Below are positions 45,138 to 59,100 of a stretch of DNA of 64,000 nucleotides, piece after piece. The notes under the pieces were generated by a model. It was given only the letters and a program-made list of their open reading frames with translations. It ran no database searches and was not told the origin of the DNA. The position numbers were made by a program, and so were the translations under genes. The stretch comes from Corella eumyota (Eukaryota; Chordata; Ascidiacea; Phlebobranchia; Corellidae), in assembly GCA_963082875.1 (NCBI GenBank), contig OY720101.1, positions 6,758,001 to 6,822,000 of the forward strand. Direction: 5' to 3'. Position 1 is the stretch's first letter. Each line of letters opens with the position of its first letter.

Positions 45138-46264
45138 TTAGAGTTCAACGTGGTCGTTGTCCTTGACTCCATTTTTGTCAACTTGAATTGGTTGGTCGAT
45201 CTTCATCGTACCACAATTAGTGATTATGACGTTGCGATGGGGCCTCGCTGATTGGTCCGTTGAAACTTTTTCAATAGCTTTAACTGTTTTCTAAAAACGA
45301 TGAATAAATTAAAAGTAACTTTTAAATCAGAAAAATAAACTTTTATATGTTTTAAACTTACACATTGCTTAAAAAAAATAAATGTTCCTATTACAAGCAT
45401 AGTTAACGTAAATCAATTTTGTTTACAAGGAAAGTTTAAATTAGACATACCATGCCTTGCAACACTTTGCCAAATACAACATGCCTGTAGTCAAGCCACG
45501 GCGTTTCCTTTAACGTAATAAAGAACTGTGCTCCGTTTGTATCTGGTCCAGCATTAGCCATGCTTACCCAACCGGCTCCATAATGCATAAGTTTAAAGTT
45601 TTCGTCTTTAAACATACCATATTGTCCAAGCTCGTTCTTGATTGTACTTTTACCTGTAATTAAAAAGTGAAAGTTTGAACCATAATATTAAAAATTCGAA
45701 ATATTATTCTTGTTTAAAGACAATTTTCATAACATTGGCCAACTAAAAAAAATTAGAAAAAACCTCCTGTCCCGTTATCGTTTTCCCAGTCACCGCTTTG
45801 GATCATAAAATCCTTGATAACTCTATGAAACTTGCAACCTTTGTAGCCAAATCCGTGCTAAGATAAGAAAAATTGTTTAATTTGTGCTTAAGCTATAGAT
45901 ATAAGTCTAAGTTTTTACTTCTCTAGTACACAGTTCTCGAAAATTTTTCGCGGTTATTGGAACATAGTCGTCAAATAAACCAATTACAATTCTTTCTTTT
46001 TGTGCAACTCCTCCTATAGATATTTCCAAAAATACCTTTACAATAAAAAAAATTAACATACCTCCAGTCAATTTTGCAAACACAATTTAATTGTTGAAAA
46101 CTTTTGTATATTACCAAAAATACATAGCCTACAGTGGGCCTTAGATGATTAAAAATTTCTTTACTACTCACCACTGAAGAAACTTTTAAATTTGCTTTTG
46201 CAAGATTTCCCAGACTTAAAATTAAAAAGGTAAGCGCCCAAATAGAATTTGGAATTCTAAACAT
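45138..46264 (-). CDS. Cyclophilin-B-like secretory-pathway peptidyl-prolyl isomerase
   Basis: Five minus-strand exons, 46172-46264, 45919-46035, 45764-45857, 45451-45653 and 45138-45290, give 219 residues. Intron phases (0, 0, 1, 0) and the lengths of exons 3 and 4 (94 and 203 nt) equal those of the cyclophilin at 39965-41475, so the two are a duplicate pair. A signal peptide ([17 protein letters not shown]) precedes the fold. [34 protein letters not shown] and [17 protein letters not shown] keep Arg, Gln and the cyclosporin-site Trp. The C-terminus DHVEL resembles an ER-retrieval signal. It is divergent from TRAF6 with 922 bp between start codons. Confidence 0.92.
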
Positions 46265-47186
46265 TATTATTGCATTAACTAGTATGCTATATTGTTCTAA
46301 TATGATGATATGTGATATGGTTTTGTTTTTACTGCATGTTTAAAGTGATTTGCTTTATTGTTGTTATAGAATTGTTATAGAAATCACAATTTAACACGTG
46401 TCATTTTATTAATTAATTTAAACTTAACTGGTCCCAAAAGCCCTGTACTCTCCCAAAAAATTAAATAAAAACAACCTATCAAGTTTAAGAAAACCCCGTT
46501 ATTTTAAATGGAAGATAAATAAATATGAAAAAGTTGTAAATGCTTAACGAATTTGAACAAAAACTTGAACAACAATTTTGTTTGTTTTTTAGACAATACA
46601 ATTTCACCATATCAGCTTTTGCAAAAGTCAGAAATTCACCGAATATTTTCCCTTCGTGGTATCCTCTGAGGACAAAGTTACTATGCCAGCGATTGTTTTT
46701 TTTATCAGAAAAAGGGGATTTTGTTATGGCAAAATTACGTGCTGGTCAGTAACAGTTTATTTAGGAAAAGCTGCTCAGTCTGTGCTCGCGTGCGCTGTTT
46801 GCTCATAATTTTATTAGCTCTATATATGTTATTGCAGCAAGTGACAGCTAGCAACGCTTTACGTTAAGATGTTTTAATAGTTTAGACCAAGGAAAATTAC
46901 CTCTATTAGTTTGAAAGATATGAATAATATCAGAACTTCATTGCTGATAAAAAAACGTATAAAATAAACATGTTTATGTGGATTTAAGTAATATTATATA
47001 TCTTGACTTATTAAAAATAATAATTTCAGGATTTTTTTTGCAAATTTTAAACATTTTCAAAAATTGTTATATGTCAAAATAAAATGTATAAATCTTTTGG
47101 ATATTTTTTATTACATTGTACATATTATTAGACTATAAACAGGGTTAACTGTTTAATCAGTTTTCGTTTACTGATATTAAAAAAAT
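46265..47186. other. Divergent promoter region, cyclophilin (-) / TRAF6 (+)
   Basis: 922 bp between divergent starts. No TATA box or consensus kB site was recognised, and the 70-codon frame at 46540-46752 has no family resemblance. Confidence 0.5.
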
Positions 47187-50100
47187 ATGACGGAACTTAG
47201 TGTTCGAAGATCTCCTATGTTATCTCCGGAGGTTCAGACTTCTCACATTAATGGATTTCAAGATGATACTGAATCAGGTTGAATTATATTTGTACTACAA
47301 AAAAAAAATTGTTTAGGAAAAAAAACATTGCTAATACGCTGGGGAATAATAGTTAATAACAAATATGCTGAGGTTTTAAATTAAAAAATATCATCTTAAA
47401 ATGGCTAGAATTAAATAATTATTTAAAATTGATCTGTAAGCCAGTTTTTTTAAATTAAAATTAAAAAAAATTACAGATATACTGGTACATTTTTATGCTC
47501 ATCTAACTTTTAAATAAATTAGTAAAATTGTGATAATAATCTTTAAATTTTCTTAGGTTATGATTATGAATTTGAACCAAGATTGGATGATAAATATCAA
47601 TGTCCTATTTGTTTATTGGCTTTAAGAGATCCAGTGCAAACAAGTTGTGGGCATCGTTTTTGTCATTTGTGTATATTACGTTGTATCAGGTATTTAAAAA
47701 ATGTTTAAATATACAGTTTGTGTTTAAAAAGATCGAAAATTTGTATATTATATATTTTTTAAGTAAAAAATATCAATTTTTATTATAATTATCATATATA
47801 CTCCATATATTATTTCTGTTATAAAAGTTATAGTTACATTTAAAGGCTTTATATTTAAGTTTAAAAAAATATTTTTTGCAGAAATAAAGCAAAATGTCCT
47901 ATCGATCAAATCCCATTATCCACCAAACAGTTATTTCAAGACAGATCTGCAAATCGCGAAGTGTTAGATCTTAAAGTTAAATGCCCAAATAAGGGTTGCA
48001 CCGCAATTTTGGAGCTAAGAAACATACATGTACGTTTTAAATTTTTTTTCTCTAAATATTTGAGGTTTAAAACATAAATAAATCTTTGAATAGCATTTTA
48101 ATTGTCGTAATATTGTCTTAACTTGGAACTATTATTTGCTTAACTTTTCAAGCGAAACGGCAGTTTTTTTGTATTTAATTCCTATGAATTGGCTATATAT
48201 AATGTTTCCTAAGCCTTATTTTACATAGATTATAACAGCTTATAAAAAGGTCTGTTTTTTTTTAATTATTATAAAAATGACATATCTGGTGTCAATTAGT
48301 TTTGATAAACTTACCAATTAGTTATACAAATTGTTGATAATTAAATTGTTGTTTATGCAACCTGATTAATTATTAGTATTCACAATATGGATGTTTATGT
48401 TTTTAATTATTTGTTGGAATTTTTAAAAGGGAAATTACCCATGTATTTATAAACCTGAAATTGATTAATGTTAAGATTTATTATATAATATAAACACTTA
48501 AATGGTAAAATTTTTTTTGATTTTTCTAAACATTTTTAAAAAAAAATTTAAAAAGGTTTTTATTGTTGGTAAATTTTTTTAGCATCACCGTAACAGTTGC
48601 ATATTCGGGAAAGTCCCCTGCAGTAACAATTGTGGGGCTCAGTTACTCCTTAAAGATGTTAAACAACATGAGGAACATGAATGTCCGAATCGTTTAATTA
48701 TCTGCTCAGTTTGTCAACAAAAATATCCAGCCAGTGCTCAAAGGGTAAATTTTTTATAAATATTTAATTTAAAAAAACAAATTAATTAATTAAATTTATT
48801 GAAATAGGTAGGCATATTTTTTTGATTGTGTTTTTTTAAGTGTTGTTGTACTTTAAACTGAGGATTTTTAATATTTGTTTTTTTTTTAATAATTTTAATA
48901 ATGATAAAAACGTAAATGAAAGTAAGGAAAAGTTGATCGCTTTATTTAATCGTGTTTGGTTTTTATTGTAAATTCGTATGATTTTGTTTTAGGATTTTAC
49001 CACATTTTTTCTAAGTAATGTGAAGCAAGTAGTCGGTAATTCCATTAATAATTACTTGAAATTAACTTGTATACACAACATATGCTTGTATAGAAAATTG
49101 AAAGTAATGATCTGAAACATAAACTTTCCGAATTTCCCATGCAATTTTAAAACTTTTAACTAATTTTCTGCTGTAATGATTTTTAAAAACAACTAATTTG
49201 ATGATTTGGTCATAATTACGGTTACACTTTTTTCAAAAATTTGGAAAGTTTTAATTTTTAAATCAAAAATACCTATTTTTTGTAAACAGTATCAATAAAA
49301 AGTATTGACTTAGTCAATATTAGGTCCCAAGTTTTTTTTTTGATTTATTACATTTAAACTTAACTATGTTTACTATACGAACATTTACACAAAGAAGTTA
49401 TATTGCTAGTATGGCAGTACTTTTGTTTATAAGCTATTGTTTTCATTTTTTTGCAATAAAACTAAACTTTAGCAACTCACATTTCTTTGCCAAATTTAAA
49501 GTTCAAATTAACAGGACCGTTAAAAAAATGTAAATAAATAGACATTTCACCGAAAATTATATTCTTGAAAACTCTATTTTACTAAGTGTAACCAATTTGT
49601 TATACTGTGAAAAAATGTCTTTTAATTTTTTAAAAATTTTATTTAAAAATACAAAATAAAAGAAAACAAACGTATTATATTTAAATTTTATAGGAGCATG
49701 AGGAGGATTGTAAACAAAATGAACCTGTGGAATGCAAGCACTGTGGAAAAGAGGTTAAAAGATATAGGGTGAGTTTTCATAATATATTTACTTTAACAAC
49801 TGGATTTAATTTTCAATCATAACAATAAAATATCAAGTTTAATATTTGCAACAAAATTAAAAAAAAAAAATTTATTTTATTATTGAAATAATATCTTAAA
49901 ATCCCGCTTTACGTTTTTAAATTATTTATTTTTAAGAATTATAATTCCCTAATTAGTAAATTGCATCATCTTTTAAACTTTGGTAGTAAATATAAATGTT
50001 AAATGAACTTTGTATTACTGGAATTTTGTAATGCGATTTAAATACAGCACTTTTTAACAATTGCCAATAAATTATGAATATTTGCATAGCAAAATCTGTA

Positions 50101-53100
50101 TATATACGTTATAAAATATTCTAACAATATTTATTAATAGTTATGACTTTATATGCTATCAAAATGAAATTTTAAATTCAAATTTTTATTTAACTCGAAC
50201 AATTTTTATGGTAGAAATTTTTAATTAATTAGAAAAATAACAGATCTAAGAGTAACGTTGTAACACAGTATTCTGTTTATAAATAGATGCATCCACTTTT
50301 AAATGTGTGCTAAAAATAGTTAAAAATAATTTTTTGTGGCTATATTTATTTGAATGTGAATATTTCATTTATTAATAACACAACACTAGAGGTTTTTTAT
50401 TTATTTTCTATATTTGTGGGTATTATATTTAAAAGATTTTTCCTAAATTCTTAAAAATATTTACTTAGTATACTGGGATTATATATGGACTATTTTGGGT
50501 AATAATAACAGAACAGGAAGTCAAGTCATTAATTGATTTTTGTTATCTTTGAATTTCATAGTTAGCTTGGGTCTTATTATTATGTTTAAAATTATTGTGT
50601 TTTTTTTGTCAAAAAATAATTATTATAATAATAATTTGAAGTCAGATTTATATTTGTTTACACACACTGGGTATTTTTTTTATTTATTGTAATATAACAG
50701 TGAATTTTTTTTTAAAGAATTGGTGTTTTTTATTATTTTTTATTTTTTTTTAAGTAAAACTGTTAGATAAATTTTAAACTTATAAAATGCATGTTTGTTA
50801 GGCTTAATTTTCCCAACGAGTGTCGTTAACTTAATATTTTCTTTAATGATGTCAAAAAATTAACACAACACATCCTGTCTCCTACCCAACCTGTCATTAA
50901 GTTGCTTGATTACTCATTACCGAGGCTTGTGTTTAGTAATTTGGTTTAATAATCACGGCCTTGCCTGTGTGGGCAGTACCGGTTTAACTCAAACTGTATT
51001 AGCCTATTCACTGCACTGATTAAAGGCACAATACTTGACTTAATATGCTACTTCGTGAGTCGTTTAGTTCTGTGAATTTGATTTGATTGATTTAAGGTCA
51101 TTATCATGGTTGTGGGTCGTGATGTTAATTTTTGCAATTAAACCTAATGTTTATTGTATTGTTGGATTTTAAATCATGGTTTTGCAACCTGAATTGATGG
51201 ATTAATTTACTTGTCATCTTTGTGGTTAATACAGTTGCTTGATGTTGAAATGTTAACCCTGCAGTGAAAATTACAATATATATTAAATTTTAAACAAGAA
51301 TTGATAAATTAATTTACTTCTCAATGATATATACCCTTTTACACATTTGTGGATAATTCAATAGCCTGTTGTATTCTGTACAAATTTTGTGTTGTTTTCA
51401 TTTTGTTGAACTGACATTAACAGTACAGTTCATGTATTGATTATCTAAATGATTAATTATTTATAGTCAAATTGTTTTCGAAAACGATTTCGTGCGAATA
51501 AAAAAATTCCAGTAATTAAACGCACAAGTACAACTAACTAGAATAATTATTTTTTTTGGAAACTGTTTAAATAAGATTAATTTATAAATTTTCGTAAGTA
51601 GTAGTATGTACTTGGTGCAAATATTAAAAATTCAATTTCTACCAAATTGTACTTAAAATAAATACAAAATTACCCAACTATTATTCTTTATTTGTTATTA
51701 GGTGTTTTTTTTATACAATTTTTTTTGGCTTCAAGGCTTAATGTTTGATTGATAATTTGTGCTTAATATAAGAGGTTCTGTTTATGGTACAATGTTGATC
51801 TTAATATTTTAATTCGAAATACAATGGCAATAGTAGTACCATTATGATTAAGTATGTTTGTATACATGTCGACGTGTCTTCTTAATCTTGAAATGATAAC
51901 TTGACATTAAGCTTTTGGTATAGAATAGAAACATGTATCATAGCTTAATAGGTTAACATTTATTTTAATTAATCTTAAATAAAGGTTATTTAAATTTATT
52001 TTGTTTGTAATTTTTTTTTTATAAAAAAGATGTTAAATTTATTTATTTAGATTAACAATTAAATCTATAGAAGACATAAATAAATGAATTTTGTACAGAA
52101 GTTATTTTTGACATAATAAAAAAAAATTTCTATAAGTTTTTGTTTAAGTTTTTGCACAACTATAATAAAATATTTGTTAAAATCCATAAAGGTTTAGATT
52201 GGTTATGCAAATTTAAAATTTATTTTCTTCACTCAAAATTCAAATTTATTTTTTTATCATGCCAAAAAATAACTATTATTAATTGCATGTTTAGGTCAAT
52301 AACCTGTGTGTCATGTATTTACAAATTTAAACGATTGCTACACCCTTAAACTGTTAAAAAAACAAAATTTTGCAATTATAGACCTGATTTTTTTAATTAA
52401 AAACCCAATTTAATTTTTCTTTTCTAAAATTGTTTATTTTTCTTGAAAAAAAAATTTGCGAAAAAAACTAAATCGGGTATTATCGAAACTTAAAGTTTTT
52501 TGTGGTTACTTTTGCAGTTAAATCAACACATCACACGAGAATGTCCTCAGGCCCCGATCAAATGTGTGTTTGAAAAAGTTGGCTGTCACCAGGAGGTAAG
52601 TGTAACTTGTTATTTTAACTTTGCTGATGACGCAATTCAGCTTTACGCTTTAATTTGATTAATTGTTGTGTGTTTGGAAAGTTTGTTTTGTGTTTTTTGT
52701 TTGATTATGTAGAGTTGTACTCTATACATATATATAGCCTATATGAATATTTAAAAAATTGCATTTTTTACATTAGAGGTAACAAGCCTATTGATTTTTA
52801 AAAATCCTATAATTTTTACCTATAATGTCTTATATATTATATATATATACCTCTACATATTTATTTTTTAGTGAGATATTTTTTTAAATTTGTTTTTTTA
52901 ACTGCTTTTTATTTTACAGTTTTTTTTGGTAAATTTTGAACCATGACAATCAACAAAACTATATTTTATTTTTTATAAATTTGCATATTTATAATCACGA
53001 TTTTATTGCGCAAGAAACTTGGCCTGCTAATTTTAAAATATCTTTAAAGTCATTGTCACAAATTGGTCATGTTAAACTGGCTTAGAGATCTTATCAAACA

Positions 53101-56100
53101 CAGTAATTTTCCCCCCTCCTATTCAATTTGTCATTACACGCATGCTGAGCTATCTGATAACGTGACATATTTATTATTAACGTTGTTCAATATTCTTACA
53201 AAACTTGTTGATGAACATTTTTTGTGGTTCTGATTTTGCAACATGGTGTAAATTAAATTGTAAGAATTTAAAAAATATTAAAAATGCAATTTACCTACTA
53301 AAAATGTAAGGTTTAAGTAAATATAATTTTTAATTATTTTGGGGGGGGATTTTAATTAAAATTTACTGTAAAAAGAGTTTTTTTATCATGTCGAGAAAAC
53401 AAAATAATTTTTTCTACTGTGAATCGACTGTGAAGGTCATCATTTTTATGTAGGTCATTATATTTTATATATATGTCAAATTTTTATTTAATTTAAGGGA
53501 AATTTTCTAGAAGGGGGTTATAGTAATAAGGGACAAATAGAAAATTTCCTGTTGTTTAAAATAACATTTTTAGGCAAACTGTGTTTGGTCAAACGTAAAT
53601 TCAGCAAAATAAAAGTGAAAATGGTATTCAGTAAAATGACAATAAATCATTATTTTAATATATTTTTCTAAACTTTTAGCTCTCCCGCCACTCAATTCAA
53701 CAACACATGCAATCTTCCACCCAAATTCACCTTCAGTATTTGCTTAGCACGGTATCATCATTACAGAAACAAAATGAAGTGTTGCAAAACACCCTTGCTG
53801 AGGCACAAAACAAAATTAACAACTTTGAAATGACGGAAAAAATTAAGGAACAATCTCCAGTAATACTGGTATTTATTTTTAACGTGTTATTTTTTTTTGT
53901 TTTATTGGTCTATTTTTAAGACTTTATTTTATATGCACTTTGTATATTTTTGTTTTATTAATCTGTTTATTAGATTTTGCTTTACGTATTTGGCTAATTA
54001 TTTAATTAATTTAGCTTAGTATCAAGCTATACCTCTCTAGGATAGTATTGACTTTTACATATTGATTTTTCATTAACCCACATAAATAGTAGCTAACTCT
54101 GTCTCGAGTACAATTTGGCCACAAGAAAAATTTAATTTAAAAACTTTAATTAAGAATGTGCAGTTGTGCTAATACATAAAAAGAAGCATTGAATTTAATC
54201 TAAAATTATTCTTTTAAGGGTTCAAGTTCCTCTCAAATGGATTTTGATTGTATAAATTCCCTACAAAGTGAAAACATCTACTCAAGTGCCCCCGTTGTGA
54301 ATAACAACACAGCTAATCTCACGCCTAGTACATCAGGTAAACTTATGTTATTTTAAAGGGGATTATATTACAAATTTCCTGTGGGGTATTTTGAAATTTT
54401 TGGAAATATTATGGTGTAATATTGTTGAGTGTATGTAAATTTTGGGGTTGAAACTATTTTGAAAAATAGCAAAATAATTTTTGGGTAAACTATGTTAAAA
54501 ATTTTTTTTGTTATTTTTTTTTGTTTTTGTCACAATACAATAAAAATTTAAATTTTTACAGCAAAAACAATTAGAGTAGAAGTATGTGTCTTAAAATTTG
54601 AAGCTTGAAAATTATATAGTATATATTAGCGGTTGTAATATAACTTTTTTTTGAGCCATCTTTATTTTATTTAAATTTTTTTAATTTTAAGAAATTGAAA
54701 ACGAAGAATATGACGAAATTGCAATTATCAAAGCTTACAACAAACAAATGGAGGAGGGAGGAGGAGATGTTACGATGTCTTCCTCCTCTTCTCTAGCCTC
54801 CTCTCCTGTTGTTAACTCGACCATGAATGCGGACAACTGTCTCTGTGGCTCTTCCGCTGGAATTAAAATTCTTCAGAACAAGCATACTGATCACGACCAA
54901 AAAATTGTCAGGTAAAAAATTTAAAAAAAATATTCTTAGGTAGCATGATAAAAAATCTAACTTGTGAATAAAACAAGTAACCTAGTTATTTATTTTTTTA
55001 ACTAATTTTAGATTTATTGCATATTGTTATTTATAATTACATTTAAATACCATTCTGAATTACAGTAAATTTTAGTTAAAATTTTTTTAAAAATAGACTG
55101 AATATAGAAAATCTTAATTTAAACTAAAATTGAAAAAAATCTTTATTTAAATTTAAAAATTTAAATGGGCAATTCTCATTGGGAAAGTGTTTTTTAAAAA
55201 AAAATTAACTTAAATTATTTGTTTAATTAACTTACCTGTTTCTTTGGTTTTGATATTTAAAGTTTAAATTTAAAAAAATTTAGGCAAATAATTTTTTATA
55301 AGTGATTTTTTTTTTAATTTAAAATGTACAAAATTTTTTGCACTTTTATGGCTATTTTATGCAATAATTTTAAGTTAATATAAAAGTTACAAAACAGATT
55401 ACAACAGATTTGTAATGTGTTAGTATAAGAGGTTTAATTTTGTAGAAATGCTTATTCTGCATGGTTTAAGTGATTTAAAATAATATAATTATTTTTATAA
55501 GTAAAAAAATGAAATGGCATTGTAATATAATATCCATTTTTTTTAATTTTGTGAGAAGGTAGTTTTGAAGTTTAAAAATTAGTTTTATGGGTACATATAT
55601 TATTAAATAAAATTAAATAAAAATATTCATAGTTAACAAGTTGATTTTTAACTGATATTTGGCATATTCAAACAATATTATAGGCTATTTTACCCACTAG
55701 ACTTATTGTTTTTGCATAATTATCCATTTTATTTAGGTGTAACAAATTGTTTCTGCGACATCAATTTTATTACCAATTTAGAGTTTAGCGATTTAGAATT
55801 TTAAACATGTTATGGTTGTTTGTTAATTTTATTTTTGGAGTTATGTTCGTAGTTTTTGTTAAAATGATAGTTAAAGTTTTTAAAATTTGGTTTGTTTTGT
55901 TCTGTTTAAGAGTTTATTTTTAAAAAAACCTAGTAGTTTTTAGTTTTGTAATTCTGTTACCAAGATTTTAAAAAAAATTTTTTTAGTTAGGTTTGTTTCT
56001 CATTTTAACAGTACCTGAAACTATTTTTTTTAATTTTATGTGAAATTGAGTAAATTTAAGACTAAAGTTACATGACAAAATTAGACAGTGTCTTTCTGTT

Positions 56101-59100
56101 ACTTAAAGTGTAATTCCGTTACCAGGTTTTTTTAAGTTAATTTGTCAATAAATAAATATTTTTTAAACCCCAACTAAAAAAATTTGGTATCTTTTTGTTG
56201 CTTTCAATAAGGACAATTATTTACACATGTTTAATTTAAGTTAATTTTTATAAAATTCAGACAAATCTGAATTTTAAACATGTTATGGTTGTTTGTTAAT
56301 TTTATTTTTGGAGTTATGTTCGTAGTTTTTGTTAAAATGATAGTTAAAGTTTTTAAAATTTGGTTTGTTTTGTTCTGTTTAAGAGTTTATTTTAAAAAAA
56401 ACCTAGTAGTTTTTAGTTTTGTAATTCCGTTACCAAGATTTTTTAAAAAAATTTTTTAGTTACGTTTGTTTCTCATTTTAACAGTACCTGAAACTATTTT
56501 TTTTAATTTTATCTGAAATTGAGTAAATTTAAGACTAAAGTTACATGCCAAAATTAGACAGTGTCTTTCTGTTACTTAAAGTGTAATTCCGTTACCAGGT
56601 TTTTTTAAGTTAATTTGTCAATAAATAAATATTTTTTAAACCCCAACTAAAAAAATTTGGTATCTTTTTGTTGCTTTCAATAAGGACAATTATTTACACA
56701 TGTTTAATTTAAGTTAATTTTTATAAAATTCAGACGAATTGGGATTAAGTATTATCCAACTTTTTATATCTAATTTATTGGCGTAATTCCGTTACCAAAC
56801 ATTTTTCAATTTTTAAGAAGCATAGAAGTTCGAACTGGACTTCTATGCTTATAAAAATTTAGAATGGCAATATATGGGTTGTTTTAACTTAAAAAATGAT
56901 TTCAATTATATTAAAAAAAAGAATTATAAGTTTGTAAACCACAGTAATTGTAATTCTGTTACCGAAGAATTGCCCAAATACACTTTTTTGCAAAGTTCAG
57001 CCAAATTATGTATTTTTTGACATTTGCAAAATTCAATTAGCACTTCCTTAAATGCTATTGATACTTCCTTTTCTATTTAAAAAACTTTTCTTTAAGCTTA
57101 TCAGCCAAAAGAAACTTGACGGCAAATATAATGTATATATAATTATTATATATAGGTTTTTTTAACTGGTTAAATCTACCTTTAACAGTTTTTAAAATTT
57201 TTTTAATTATATTGCAACAATTATTATAGCGATTTTTAGCAAAAGTTTTTTTTTCTATTTTTGTTATTTGATTTGTCCTATTTTTTAAACCCAATTTTTT
57301 GTATAGTTTGGATCATCATGTGAGAGAACTTATGGCAAAAATGGAAACACAAGTTGTTCAAATGAAAGAAATTACAAATAAAATATCGCAGACCGAATTA
57401 AGACTCGATCAACAAGAATTAAGGTAACTTACAAAAAATTTTTTGATGGCTTAAGTGAGACATGCAACATAATGTAAACCTACAAATTCTTGTTGTAGAA
57501 ACCCATTTTAGAAATTTAAACAGGTAATACAAGTTAGGTTAAATACCGTGCCCACTAAATCTCATTAAATTGTTTTTTTTGAAATTTATTAATGTTGTTG
57601 CGAAATATTGTGGTCTACAATATGTTGACTTGATAATGTTATGCTGACATAAACCTGGTGAAATTTCCAAGCACAGGTTTGAAAAATTCCCACTTGATAG
57701 ATAGCTCAGTTTCCTATAATGACGCAAGGCCTTAAATTACCAAAAAAGATTAAAGATGTGTAATGTATATGGTTGGTGATTTTGTTATGACTGGAATCTT
57801 TTATACCTACACTTAAGGAATTTTTTATACCTACACTTTTTATGCAGTACAATACCGGTATATTGTATTTTGTATGGTACAATATAATTAATAAAAATTT
57901 AATTTCTAAAAACACATAGAAATTATATATATCTTAAACACAGAATTATCCTAGTATTTTATTCAAAGTTTAGTATAATAAAGCTTATGAATGTGATTTA
58001 TTTTATGTTAAACATTTACTTAAGTATAAATTATACCTCTCATAATGAAAGTAGTATTCATATTGCGTATAAAGTACCTCCCGCATTACTTGAGTTATGG
58101 CTTTACTAATAAACCGACTTTTATGTTGCAAATAAGGATAACAGCTTTAAGCTTGTTGTGAATAAAATGTATTTAAACAGGTGTTATAAAGCTTGTGGTA
58201 AACTATTTTTGTATTTGTTTTTCTAAGATTGAATTCATATCCAAATCAAAATATGTGTTTAAATTTAAACTATTTAACTTTAATGGTACATCTTTTGTGG
58301 GGTAATTTTTTGAAAAAAATATTGTTTACCGGACCTGGCTTTTTGCTGTTTAAAGTTGGTAAATTTTATAATATTTTTGTTTTGATATAAAAACAACCAG
58401 ACTCAAAATATTGAATAAGTAAATTAACATTGTTAAGCTGGTATTGTTAACTTATTTTTTTATGAATTGTTAAACATAAAAAAGTGACTTGATAAATTCC
58501 TTACATTTTAAGCCTGCTTTTAAGTCTACACTTGTCAATGGTTTTGCTTTGTAAACTAAACACTTTAATCCCATTTAAGTTAATTCCTAAACAAAAACCG
58601 GTACTTTTACTTTTCAAATGGGTTTATACGGAAAAAAAAATATAACTTATGTTAAATTGAGTAATTTTGTTAAAAATTGATGAATATACTTTTTAAAAAG
58701 AGCTTGTTGTGATATTATAAACCTTGTAGAATTTTCATGTATGCGTTAAGTGATTTATTAAAATTTTAGCAATTTAAGCATGAAGTGTTTAACGCTGCTG
58801 GTTTATTTTAGATGTTAAAAAAGATAAAGTATTATAAATTCAACAAAGTAGCATGTTGATGTAAAAATAAAATTTACACTTTACTGTACAGGTTTAAAAC
58901 TTAAATCAAAAGCTGAACAGTCTCATATTATATTACATACTACAACCACAATCACAATACATATTTTTGGTAAAATTTTCCCATTTTTTCGTTAGTGATC
59001 CAAAATAGAAACCCAACCCTTTAAAATAACATGTTTGTTTTGGATTATGTTGGAAAAGGTGTCGATATTTAAAACAAATCTTAAGGGCGACCTAAAAAAA

